Source: Niallia circulans (GTDB lineage Bacteria; Bacillota; Bacilli; Bacillales; Cytobacillaceae). From it: a DNA stretch of 64,000 bases. The position numbers and the translations under genes are program-made. The first letter of the stretch is position 1, and each line of letters opens with the position of its first letter. Positions 28,709 to 37,211 of this stretch are shown here, in pieces. The notes under the pieces are model-generated. The model worked only from the letters and a program-made list of their open reading frames with translations. It was not told the origin of the DNA and did no database searches. Where the stretch lies: positions 310,001-374,000 of the forward strand of contig NZ_RIBP01000001.1 in assembly GCF_007273535.1 (NCBI RefSeq), read 5' to 3'.

Positions 28709-28728
28709 TTAGTACTGATTAGTACTAA
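28709..28728. promoter_or_regulatory. TetR operator 2
   Basis: TTAGTACTGATTAGTACTAA, same 8-bp arms as the operator at 28078 with two mismatched central positions, lies directly before the ribosome site of the fusion gene. Confidence 0.78.
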
Positions 28729-28743
28729 AATGGAGGGTGAATG

Positions 28744-30585
28744 ATGAAAAGAATTTTATTAATAGGTGGAACTGGTTTTATTGGTAAGCAATTAGTGCAA
28801 CAAATAGCAACGGAGCAGGTCGAAATTTTCCTGTTGGTAAGGTCTAAAAGTAAAGCAATCAAGTTGTTTGAAGAAAGCGGGTATCTACACAGAAATCTAT
28901 TGCAACTTGTAGAAGGTGATTTAACTAAGGAAGGGTTAGGATTAGGAGAAGAGGACTTGCAACAAGTAAAGCAGAGTGATGTAATCATTCATGCAGGTGG
29001 ACCTATGAATATTAGTATCTCTGAAAAACAAGCGACGTCAGCGTTTTTAAACGGTGCAAAATATGTGAGTGAAATTGCTGAAAGCATACATGTAACAAAA
29101 GGTTTAGAACATTTTATCCATGTAGTAGGGTATATGAGTCCATTTAATGATGACAACAGCGATATAGATATTAATGTATTTCAAGATGCATACGAATTAG
29201 AAATAAAAAATCATTACGAACGTACAAAATTTTTAGCTGATCTCTATATGCGGCAACAGGCAAAAAAAGTAGGTTATCCTATTTCGGTAATTAATCCCCC
29301 TACAGTTGTTGGTCCTAGTCAGACTGGGAGTACAGAACAGGTGGATGGATTAGGGTTGCTGGTAAAAAGTATGCGTAAAGGTCTTATGCCTGTTGTTCCT
29401 GGTGGGGGGAATTATCGAATTCCACTGATTGCAAATGATGCTTTAGCAAAATTTATTGTCCGAATTTTAAATCAAAAGCAGCCGAAGAGCCATACATATA
29501 CACTCGTCCCAGACCGTCAAATGGATCTAAATGTATCTGAATTACTTCGTATCATGGCGGAAAGTTTGAATGTAAAGGCACCCACTAAGGCTATTCCAAT
29601 ACAGATCATGAGATTATTACTGAATAGCGGCGGAAGTAAAATAACTGGAATTCCAGCAGATAGTTTAAACTTTTTAACGAATAAAGACTTCTCAAATGCC
29701 AAGGTAAAAAAAGTAATGGGATCAGATTGGTTCCGGACGACGAGTGTAAAGAACTTTTTACCGGTTGTAATCGCAGATATAGATTATCGTATAACGTATC
29801 CTCATCAGCAAATAGATTCCAGATTTAATAGAGTACTTATCGGTAATGTCGTTGTTTATCAAACAAGCGGAGAAGGAAAGCCATTTATCTTGTTCCATGG
29901 TTTATTAAGTGATGGAGAAGATTTATTTCCTCTAGGGATTCAGTTACATGAAAAAACAGGTCGACCTGTGTGGATTGTTGATTTGCCTGGATTGGGACGT
30001 TCACCTTTTCAAAAGGGGAAATCTATGATGACTGCTTTGCTTCAAACAGTTAAAAATTTATTGTCACAGGTTGTGGAAGGTGCTCACTTTATTGGTCATT
30101 CATTTGGTGCACTTGTGTTAATAGCTGCACACAAAGATAATTATTTTCGTCCAGAGGATACTGTCACACTACTTCAACCGCCTCTGATGAAGAAGGTTAC
30201 GACAGAATTTCCAATCCTTATAAAAAAGTGGGCTTTAAAGACAGCAAGTTATAGTCGGTTAGAAAAGTATTGCTTGGAAACAGGATTGTTCTCCATCGCT
30301 GAGCAAATTCCTGTGCACTATATTGCAAAAGTTAAACGTAGCTTTACCTCCCCGAGAATTTTAAATACGACCGTTTTATTGGACGAATGGTCATCGAGAA
30401 AGGAAGAAACGGAGATGAACGTTCGTGCAAACAGTAATATTGAAATTATTTGGGGTGATCAGGATAGGGCTTACCAGATCCCTATCAAGCTGGGGGAAGT
30501 CACGATGCTTCCATATGGGCATCATTTTCCACTAAGTCACCCAAATGAAACAGCACATGTCATCTTGGGAAATATGAAAATTTGA
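28744..30585 (+). CDS. Fusion of an extended SDR and an alpha/beta hydrolase
   Basis: 613 aa. Residues 1-350: NAD(P)-binding extended SDR (ILLIGGTGFIGKQL, GxxGxxG; NNP-like VINPPTVVGPS; YERTKFLAD with the YxxxK active site). Residues 375-613: alpha/beta hydrolase with HGLLSDGE (oxyanion loop), nucleophile Ser453 in GHSFG, Asp in WGDQD and His in GHHFPLSHP. Reductase and esterase/thioesterase parts in one chain suggest two successive steps on an acyl or lactone-type substrate (inference). GGAGG lies 7 nt before the ATG at 28744; the ATG at 28741 is too close. Controlled by the TetR gene upstream. Confidence 0.85.
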   Translation: MKRILLIGGTGFIGKQLVQQIATEQVEIFLLVRSKSKAIKLFEESGYLHRNLLQLVEGDLTKEGLGLGEEDLQQVKQSDVIIHAGGPMNISISEKQATSAFLNGAKYVSEIAESIHVTKGLEHFIHVVGYMSPFNDDNSDIDINVFQDAYELEIKNHYERTKFLADLYMRQQAKKVGYPISVINPPTVVGPSQTGSTEQVDGLGLLVKSMRKGLMPVVPGGGNYRIPLIANDALAKFIVRILNQKQPKSHTYTLVPDRQMDLNVSELLRIMAESLNVKAPTKAIPIQIMRLLLNSGGSKITGIPADSLNFLTNKDFSNAKVKKVMGSDWFRTTSVKNFLPVVIADIDYRITYPHQQIDSRFNRVLIGNVVVYQTSGEGKPFILFHGLLSDGEDLFPLGIQLHEKTGRPVWIVDLPGLGRSPFQKGKSMMTALLQTVKNLLSQVVEGAHFIGHSFGALVLIAAHKDNYFRPEDTVTLLQPPLMKKVTTEFPILIKKWALKTASYSRLEKYCLETGLFSIAEQIPVHYIAKVKRSFTSPRILNTTVLLDEWSSRKEETEMNVRANSNIEIIWGDQDRAYQIPIKLGEVTMLPYGHHFPLSHPNETAHVILGNMKI

Positions 30586-30742
30586 AACATTAGTTACAAA
30601 CTAATATAAACTGATCTCAGTAAATCTGGCGGTTTATAAGTTACTATGATTATTTTCTAAGTAACTTGATTGAACCAAAGCCGTCAGCTTTGGTTATTGT
30701 GAAAGCACTACCAACTTCCTAATTGATAAAAAGATAGGAAAG

Positions 30743-31164
30743 ATGAATATGATTTTATCTGAAGCTTGGCAATTATATAAAGCAGATAAACAAATTCAAG
30801 GATACTCTTCCCAGACATTGAAAGCTTATAAGATTGAATCTGCCTTGTTCATAAAGCACTTAGGTAATGTTGAGATAGTAGAAATACAACGGAAACTATC
30901 AAACTGTATCTCGGAGAAGTTGCGGGTGAATTAAAAGCATCTAGTTTATGTCATGACATTTGCTTTATTAAGTCGTTATTCAGATGGGCGCAAGAAGAGA
31001 ATATTAATTTTAATCCAAGTACGGCAATAAAAGAACCTAAATTGGAGTGTAAAATTCCTAAGAATAAGAGTAGTTGCTATATCATTTATCAGCTCTTTAC
31101 TAACACGCCCAATGAGATTAACAACAAACTCATCTCCACCTTAACGAAAAACAGCTCCACTTAA
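30743..31164 (+). pseudogene. Truncated, frameshifted tyrosine recombinase
   Basis: Core-binding (SAM-like) N-terminal domain of a phage-type integrase: LSEAWQLYKADKQIQGYSSQTLKAYKIES, then a frameshift near 30886, then LYLGEVAGELKASSL and FIKSLFRWAQEENI, EPKLECKIPK. The catalytic domain with R-H-R-Y is missing; the text passes into unrelated codons and stops near 31164. A sign of past integration at this place. Confidence 0.78.
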
Positions 31165-31205
31165 CGTACTCTTACCAATTGCAAGTTAATAGTATTTTTC
31201 ATTAA

Positions 31206-31371
31206 AGAATATTCCATTTAAGTTGAATTTATTAATATTATAGTGAGTAAACCTTTAAAAATATACTTAATAATGAATAAAATTGAAAGGTGTGGTTTTT
31301 TAAAAGCTTGTAGTAAAAAGGAAAGGACTTATTATGAAACAGTAGTGACGTGGCAGATTAGTGGAAGACGT
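31206..31371. repeat. 165-bp repeat, copy 1 (copy 2 at 40289-40457)
   Basis: Shares TCCATTTAAG.T.AATTTATTAATATTAT, TTTAAAAATATACTTAATAA and AAGGACTTA with 40289-40457 in order, ending in the GGCAG.TTAGTG box. Copy 2 begins inside the leader of the DUF3888 gene, so copy 1 may be a scar of that locus. No gene from 31165 to 31458. Confidence 0.65.
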
Positions 31372-31458
31372 TTCTGAAGAATATTCATGGATAATTTTAA
31401 CTTATAACTCACAAAATAAAAAAAGTAACTATGTAACAATTGTCTAGGAGATTAATTT

Positions 31459-32646
31459 ATGAAGTGGTTAAACTGGTTAATGCTGTTATGTTTTATCCCT
31501 ATTTTATCAGGTTGTTGGGATAGAAACGAGTTATCAAAAACTTCGATTGTTACAGGGATGGCAGTAGATAAAGGAGAATCATTTAAATATAAACTAACTA
31601 TTGAAACTACTGAGGCCAGAGAGATGACAGCTCTAACAGCAACTGGCCAAGCCCCATCAACTGTGGCTTCTTTAGAAGGTAATTCGGTTGCAGAACTTGT
31701 TTCTAAATTTAATATCGTAAATGCAACAATTCCAATATATTCTCATATGAGAGTTTTAGTTATTAGTGAAAAACTAGCCAAAGAAGGTATGTTGGATTTT
31801 ATGGATTTTTTCGATCGAAATCGCCAAATTAGAGATGACTTTATGATTGTTATCGCAAGAGAAGGAAATGCCGAAGATATATTAAAAGTAAATAATATGT
31901 ACAAAAAAAGTGCTTCTCTTAAATTATTTACGCAATTAACTACTATGCAAAAGGACTGGGGAGGAGCACCTGATATTAAGTTGAATGATTATACTCGTAT
32001 CTATAATTCAGAAGGACAGGCTCCAGTACTACCAGCAGTCCAATTAATTGGAGATCCAAAAAAAGGAGGGAATATCGAAAATTTAAAAAGTGAAGATCCA
32101 GAAGCTCAAGTAAAAGTAAACTCATTAGGAGCATTTAAAAGCGGGAAATTGGTAGGATATGCATCGCTAGCTGAAGTAAGGGATTTACTCTTCGTCCAAG
32201 ATAATATAAAAACTACAGCCATTACAGCTAATTGTGAAGAAGGAGGAAAAAAGTTTGAATATCGTGTTATACATTCAAGTACGAAGATAAAGGCAAAAGA
32301 GGTGAATGGTATCCCTCACTTTTACATAAAGATTAAGACAGAAGGCATATTGGATGGTACAACTTGTCCCAATAAGTTAGGAAATGCAAGTGCTTTTGAG
32401 AAACTAGAAGCATCTATAAACAAAGAAATGGAAAGCGAGATAAAAGACTTCATAATAAAAACAAAAGAACAATTTAATGCAGATATTTTTGGGTTTGGTG
32501 GTCTCTTAAGAGAACAGGATTATAAAAACTTCAAGAAATATAAAGATACATGGGATGATGGATATGCTAAAGCACAGATGCATATTTCTTTCAATTCGGA
32601 AATTAAAAGAAGTGGATTAAGAAAAGAACGTTTTATTACGAATTAG
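31459..32646 (+). CDS. Ger(x)C family spore germination lipoprotein
   Basis: 395 aa, C subunit of a nutrient germinant receptor. Signal peptide with lipobox LSGC at Cys20, followed by the family start WDRNELSKTSIVTGMAVDK; N-terminal domain to about 200, and a C-terminal GerC domain with FGFGGLLREQDYKNFKKYKDTWDDGY. GGAG precedes the ATG. Receptors normally need A and B subunits from the same operon; none lies next to it, so this C gene is an orphan that might pair with a receptor encoded elsewhere. Confidence 0.92.
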   Translation: MKWLNWLMLLCFIPILSGCWDRNELSKTSIVTGMAVDKGESFKYKLTIETTEAREMTALTATGQAPSTVASLEGNSVAELVSKFNIVNATIPIYSHMRVLVISEKLAKEGMLDFMDFFDRNRQIRDDFMIVIAREGNAEDILKVNNMYKKSASLKLFTQLTTMQKDWGGAPDIKLNDYTRIYNSEGQAPVLPAVQLIGDPKKGGNIENLKSEDPEAQVKVNSLGAFKSGKLVGYASLAEVRDLLFVQDNIKTTAITANCEEGGKKFEYRVIHSSTKIKAKEVNGIPHFYIKIKTEGILDGTTCPNKLGNASAFEKLEASINKEMESEIKDFIIKTKEQFNADIFGFGGLLREQDYKNFKKYKDTWDDGYAKAQMHISFNSEIKRSGLRKERFITN

Positions 32647-32776
32647 CTTTTACTTTGTAATTAAGTTATTTTGTTAAATGATTATTTATTAGAGACTTTT
32701 CAATTGAGTAACCGTACATGTTTGACAAGAACTTTCGAACTATGATACCTTAAGAAACAATAATATGAACTGTAAT

Positions 32777-32835
32777 TGGAGGAGCCTGTCACTCAGGGAC
32801 AACTATGTCTACTGATGATAGGCTTCTTTTTGTAT
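32777..32835 (+). ncRNA. Conserved hairpin element (copy 2 at 57391)
   Basis: GGAGGAGCCTGTCACT.AGGGA.AACTATG is shared with 57391-57444. Here the stem GCCTGTCA / TGATAGGC is imperfect and followed by CTTTTT; at 57391 it is perfect. It may be a terminator/attenuator or a small structured RNA. It lies immediately before the DUF3953 gene. Confidence 0.4.
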
Positions 32836-32849
32836 AGGGAGGAACTAGG

Positions 32850-33086
32850 TTGTTTAGACTATTAAAAATTATTCTTGGTTTTCTTGCAGCTATACTAGCT
32901 CTGTTTGGAACTATAACAGATAGTACACTCATATTTTCTTTTATGTATTTTTTTCTGGGTTTACTATTATTAGTTATTGGGTTTTCAGAACTAAAGAAAA
33001 TAGATAATATTGCCCCAATTTTAATGTTACTTCTAGCTGGATTCTTTATTTTGGGGTCTTTTTATATTATGTTTTTTGAAACATAA
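32850..33086 (+). CDS. DUF3953 small membrane protein
   Basis: 78 aa, three hydrophobic segments (LLKIILGFLAAILALFG, FSFMYFFLGLLLLVIGF, ILMLLLAGFFILGSFYIMF). Resembles the DUF3953 family of Bacillus membrane proteins, function unknown. TTG start with GGGAGG 9 nt upstream. The hairpin element at 32777 sits before it. Confidence 0.65.
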   Translation: MFRLLKIILGFLAAILALFGTITDSTLIFSFMYFFLGLLLLVIGFSELKKIDNIAPILMLLLAGFFILGSFYIMFFET

Positions 33087-33161
33087 AAAGATTTGAGTTG
33101 TTGATTATGTATTAATATGGGCATTAATAATATAACGTGAAAGAAGGATGCAGCAATATAC

Positions 33162-33200
33162 AAACCAAACCATCAATAGTTAGCGTTGATGGTTTGGTTT
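33162..33200. terminator. Long perfect hairpin
   Basis: AAACCAAACCATCAA / TTGATGGTTTGGTTT with a 9-nt loop; only a weak T tail, so it may serve as a terminator on either strand. No other signal is seen from 33087 to 33489. Confidence 0.6.
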
Positions 33201-33489
33201 AATCCTATAAATGGGTGGTTTTTGTCTTATTAAAATTATTGGCATGTATCAGGATTATTTGAAGAAATTGATATGACATAAACTTAGCAATTTAATTTGA
33301 GAAGTAAGCAAGCTTTTTTTCTATTTAGTCGTATAGTTACTTATACACTAAAACTAAAAATGCAGGGATGCAACTTGAATTTAAATACTCAAACTTCTCA
33401 AAGTGGAATTATATAAAAAAAGGAATATAACAATTAGAACTGTGTTAAATATATACGGAGTTTTTTAGAAAAAGTCCATTAAGGCTCAT

Positions 33490-33858
33490 CTAATTTTTTT
33501 GATGCTTGATGCCCCACTTATACATTTCATAATAAACTGGAAGTAAATCTTCTCCTTTTTCTGTAATTGAATATTCAACACGTGGGGGAATTTCATTATA
33601 TTGTTTCCTTATGATTAAACCATCCTTTTCTAGTTCACGTAAGGTCGAGGATAGCATAGTATTTGTAATTTTTGGTATGGCACGAGTAAGTTGACCAAAA
33701 CGAGCGTTTTTCAAAGCAATAATTTCAAATAGTACTTGATTCTTCCACTTTCCTTGCAAGACATTAAAAACAGGATTAAGCGGATTAATACCTGGATTAC
33801 AGTCTTCTTTATTATTTAAATTTAGGGACATTAATTCATGTAAATTTGGTATGTTCAT
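33490..33858 (-). CDS. HxlR family transcriptional regulator
   Basis: 122 aa. NPVFNVLQGKWKNQVLFEI, RFGQLTRAIPKITNTMLSSTLRELEKDGLI and PPRVEYSITEKG give the full HxlR winged helix. A single Cys20 lies before the first helix (EDCNPG), near the place of the sensor cysteine in relatives. AAGGAG precedes the ATG. Divergent from the SDR at 33987, with a palindrome between; it most likely represses that gene. Confidence 0.9.
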   Translation of the reverse strand: MNIPNLHELMSLNLNNKEDCNPGINPLNPVFNVLQGKWKNQVLFEIIALKNARFGQLTRAIPKITNTMLSSTLRELEKDGLIIRKQYNEIPPRVEYSITEKGEDLLPVYYEMYKWGIKHQKN

Positions 33859-33888
33859 GGTTTTTTGACTCCTTAGTATTGTCTAACG

Positions 33889-33901
33889 TACTTAGTAAGT
33901 A
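33889..33901. promoter_or_regulatory. Palindrome, candidate HxlR operator
   Basis: TACTTAGTAAGTA is a perfect 13-bp dyad centred on AGT, with a further CGTACTTG half-site at 33909. Its build (short arms around a 3-bp centre) resembles the one at 1215. Confidence 0.45.
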
Positions 33902-33986
33902 ATTTTTGCGTACTTGAATTAGATATAACACAGTACGATAATCATACTAGTACAAATAGTAAACCAAAAATATGGGGGATTCAACC

Positions 33987-34763
33987 ATGAAAACATTATT
34001 AATTATAGGAGGCACTAGTGGTATTGGCGAAGGACTAGCGAAGTATTATTTAGCTGCTGGGGATAGAGTCATTATCGTAAGTAGAAATAAAGGCGATTTG
34101 CCTAATGCTATTTATCTTCAAGCAGATCTGAGCCTTGCTTCAGAAAACTACCGTATCATCGAGATTATCCAAAGCACCTATGGTGCAATCGATGGATTGA
34201 TTCTTTGTGCTGTCCTACAAACAGCTCGTAATGACGTTTTAATCACACAAGAAGATTTAGAATTTACTTTTGCATTGCAGTATTTAAGTAGGTACATCCT
34301 TTCAAATCGGTTAGCATTTAATGATGGCTCTTTTATCTTAAATGTCGCTACCCCAGGCATCTACAGCACTGTCCACTTTGAAGATTTAGAATATAGACGT
34401 AAGTTTAACAGTGTGAAAGCTAACGCTCATGCCAACCGGCTAAACGACTTGTTGGCTGCGGGGTTCAAACGTAAGGGCATTCGTTACATACTATATAATC
34501 CAATGGCTGTAAGAACTGCTGGAGCTAAATCTGTCTTTGCGAATCCATTAATGAGGATATTCTTGAGAGTAGTTCACACTCTAGTAGGACATGAGGTTGA
34601 TGAAATCGTAAAAAGTATTATTGACGTTATAGAGAAATCAAAATCGCAAAGTTTCTCAGCTTATAAACTTTCAAAATCTGTTGATTTATCCATGAAAACA
34701 TTTGATGCACAAAAATCTAAACAGTTAGAAGAAATCACCAAAAAGATACTTTTAAATGTGTAG
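33987..34763 (+). CDS. Atypical SDR family protein
   Basis: 258 aa. TLLIIGGTSGIGEG binds the cofactor. The region usually reading YNxxK in this subfamily is FNSVK here (F140, K144), followed by RLNDLLA, so the catalytic tyrosine seems to be phenylalanine. YNPMAVRT stands where classical enzymes have PG. GGGGGAT lies 8 nt before the ATG at 33987; the ATG at 33972 precedes that site. Divergent from an HxlR regulator, the usual partner of such genes. Activity may be lost or altered. Confidence 0.83.
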   Translation: MKTLLIIGGTSGIGEGLAKYYLAAGDRVIIVSRNKGDLPNAIYLQADLSLASENYRIIEIIQSTYGAIDGLILCAVLQTARNDVLITQEDLEFTFALQYLSRYILSNRLAFNDGSFILNVATPGIYSTVHFEDLEYRRKFNSVKANAHANRLNDLLAAGFKRKGIRYILYNPMAVRTAGAKSVFANPLMRIFLRVVHTLVGHEVDEIVKSIIDVIEKSKSQSFSAYKLSKSVDLSMKTFDAQKSKQLEEITKKILLNV

Positions 34764-34960
34764 GAATATGAACGATTAAATCAAAGATGAAAACTTTTAG
34801 ATTTAGCAATAAACTCTTGTCAACAGTAAAAAACTGATATTAAGTACTGCTATCATAGTAAAGTGAGATACTAATATTTATTAACTTCAAGCTGCTGCCT
34901 CCCTTAACTTATAGAATCTAACTATGTATACGTCTATAAGATAAATGGTTTCATCACTAA

Positions 34961-35105
34961 CTTTGTGAAGAAATATACTTAAGTTGTAGGGGGCGTTGAT
35001 TCTTTAAGGATTAATGCCTTTTTTTTGCTCTGGTACTAACGTGGCAGTATTCCTGTAATAATTGAAATTTGCTTATGGTAGAAAAATGGCAGGATAGTTG
35101 AATAA
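34961..35105. repeat. Dispersed repeat, most complete copy
   Basis: CTTTGTGAAGAAATATACTT, AGGGGGCGTTGATTCTTTAA / GGATTAATGCC hairpin with T run, GGTACTAACGTGGCAGTATTCCTG and AAATGGCAGGATAGTTGAA, in this order. Other copies hold parts of it. No gene is seen between 34764 and 35356 apart from this. Confidence 0.6.
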
Positions 35106-35356
35106 AAAAATACAAAATTATACATATTTAGAATCTTTTTTAACAATTAAACGTATAAAATAAAAACACTCAATCTGTAGTGATGGAATGATGAAATTGA
35201 TGTTTATGCTTGCAGCAATATAAACATTCCTGTTTTTATTTTGAAAAGGATCTACAGTTATTTTACTATCGTTATTCTTAATCCTTCTTGTAGTATATTT
35301 TAGTAAACTAAAATTTAGGAAAATGCATAAAATTGTATTTAAGGGAGGAGGATTTT

Positions 35357-35503
35357 ATGAAGAATGATAATGAAGATAAAGAAAAAAGTAAAATAGATAC
35401 TGATGACGGTTGGAATAGAGCATTATATGGAAGTCCAACTATAGGTGGTTTTATTGTTATTGGAATAATTATAATTATTATTTTGTATAATGTCTTTTTT
35501 TAA
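35357..35503 (+). CDS. Small single-pass membrane protein
   Basis: 48 aa, charged N-terminus (MKNDNEDKEKSK), DGWNRALYGSPTIGG, then one isoleucine-rich membrane helix to the end. AGGGAGGAGG stands just before the ATG, a very strong ribosome site. The layout is similar to small Bacillus membrane proteins of the DUF6366 kind, but I am not sure of the family. Confidence 0.6.
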   Translation: MKNDNEDKEKSKIDTDDGWNRALYGSPTIGGFIVIGIIIIIILYNVFF

Positions 35504-35564
35504 TTAGGAATAATTGAGATTGGATAGTGTAAGATATATTCTTCAAATCCCAAATAAACAGAAG

Positions 35565-35680
35565 TCGGCTGCCGATCGGCAGTTTTTTTAATGTTCCAAA
35601 CAGGGCAGCATTCCTGTAATAAATGAAAAAATCGCTTATAGAAGAAACAAGGCAGTTTTGTTTAAGTACACTATTTCACA
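35565..35680. repeat. Terminator and dispersed repeat boxes
   Basis: CTGCCGATCGGCAG hairpin with T run (35568-35589) ends the small gene. It is followed by GGGCAGCATTCCTGTAATAAATG and GGCAGTTTTGTTTAAGTAC. The pair of boxes recurs at 40783-40862. Confidence 0.6.
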
Positions 35681-35771
35681 TAATAAAATAAAGACTCTCA
35701 AAGTAAGTAACGGTTTTTCTTTTAGGGAACAATAGAAAAGTATTAAAGGTCACAAAAATTTTATATCCAAA

Positions 35772-35799
35772 AAAGCATCGGTTTTAGCACCAATGCTTT
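35772..35799 (-). terminator. Terminator of the membrane protein gene at 35843
   Basis: AAAGCAT / ATGCTTT short stem with A and T flanks, downstream of the minus-strand gene. Confidence 0.45.
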
Positions 35800-35842
35800 A
35801 TCAATTTAACATAAAAATCGTAATTGCTAATGTATTGCCACT

Positions 35843-36163
35843 CTATTTTGCTGTTCTGCCCAGATATACATTCAAAGTAATTGCATTTAATATGAGAGTC
35901 ACCAAGAGAAGAGCTGCTGAAGCGAACGCCACGGCATACATCGTGTCCATAAGGGCTCCCCAATCTTCAACTGTTACCTTATGATAAGTATAAAAGATCT
36001 GAAAACATAACGAAATACTGCAAGCACTGATACTTATTATTGATAGAGCAACCCAATTTTTATTTTCTTGTTTTTTCTCTCGTGTTAGATTAACAATAGG
36101 AAGTATCAAAGCGATTAATCCAAGCACGAGGCTTGCAAGATTTAGCCAACCATACATATCCAT
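35843..36163 (-). CDS. Hypothetical membrane protein
   Basis: 106 aa with three hydrophobic segments (WLNLASLVLGLIALILPIV, WVALSIISISACSISLCF, AVAFASAALLLVTLILNA) and a basic loop TREKKQENK. GGGGGAT precedes the ATG. I do not recognise the family; similar proteins are common as single genes in Bacillus. Confidence 0.7.
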   Translation of the reverse strand: MDMYGWLNLASLVLGLIALILPIVNLTREKKQENKNWVALSIISISACSISLCFQIFYTYHKVTVEDWGALMDTMYAVAFASAALLLVTLILNAITLNVYLGRTAK

Positions 36164-36373
36164 AATCCCCCATTTGTTGAATAATATGAAATTAATATCT
36201 ATAAATTTATCCTATCATAGCTTTCTATTTTTAGTTAAATATTTACCATAAATAAAATCTCCTCTATTTTAAACCTGTTATTTAGGGAGGTTAGTGTAAT
36301 AAGGGTATGAAGGAATTATATTAAAAGAAGGAGAATATAACTCATCTAGGGTAAACGGAATGGAGAAATAGAG

Positions 36374-36976
36374 ATGATTATGCAGGTAGTATTTAAACAA
36401 CTTATAAAAGATGAAATTGCTCCTTTATTTAAGGAAAATGGTTTTAAAAAGAAAGGAAATAATTTTGCAAAGACATTCTCTGACTTTGCATGGACTGTAA
36501 ATATCCAATCATCGAAGTGGAATACAAAGGAAGAAGTGGAGTTTACTATTAATACTGGTATTTTTACTGATAAAATATTTGGAATAGGTTTTAGAGAGGA
36601 ACCACCCAAATTTCCAACAGAAATTAATTCGGTTCTTAGACACCGAATTTCTAAACTGAAAAATGAACAGGATTACTGGTATAAAATTAACTTATCAAGT
36701 GACTTAGAGAAAATTAAACAGGAAGTAAGCATTGATATAGAAAGTTTGGTTTTTCCATACTTTGAGAAATTCCAAACAATTGAAGACGTCATGCAAGAGA
36801 TGAAAAGAGAAGAATCACAAGACTCTTATGGTAGCGATCTAGAACTAACTATTTTGTATCAAGTATATGGATATAATAAGGAAGCACAAGAAAGAATTAT
36901 TAAGGCATACAACGAAGCTAGTTATAAACCATATATTAGAGAAGTGGCTGATCAACTAAATTTATCAATAGAGTGA
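36374..36976 (+). CDS. DUF4304 domain protein
   Basis: 200 aa, cytosolic. Fits DUF4304: FKQLIKDEIAPLFKENGFKKKGNNF, then WTVNIQSSKW and VEFTINTGIF. The family is often found in polymorphic-toxin immunity loci. TGGAG before the ATG. First of a run of four such genes; no toxin gene is adjacent. Confidence 0.78.
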   Translation: MIMQVVFKQLIKDEIAPLFKENGFKKKGNNFAKTFSDFAWTVNIQSSKWNTKEEVEFTINTGIFTDKIFGIGFREEPPKFPTEINSVLRHRISKLKNEQDYWYKINLSSDLEKIKQEVSIDIESLVFPYFEKFQTIEDVMQEMKREESQDSYGSDLELTILYQVYGYNKEAQERIIKAYNEASYKPYIREVADQLNLSIE

Positions 36977-37029
36977 TTGGATTCTCATGTAAAAGAGCTT
37001 TATTGTCAATATGGTTAAAAATCTTACTA

Positions 37030-37112
37030 GCTTCTTCTTGCAATAGGAGGGGATTGATCCATAAGGATTAATCCTCGTTTTTGCTTTTGTTACTAAAATG
37101 GCAGGTTAGTTT
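37030..37112. repeat. Dispersed repeat
   Basis: AGGAGGGGATTGATCC / GGATTAATCCTC hairpin with T run, then TTGTTACTAAAATGGCAGGTTAGTTTAA. Same two-part build as 34961-35105. Confidence 0.55.
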
Positions 37113-37211
37113 AATAAGAAAAAACTATATTTATTGATTCAATAGAGGATTTTACTAATATTAATCGAAATTACTCATAGTTATTTATCCGGAAGCATCA
37201 TGGAGGAAGAA

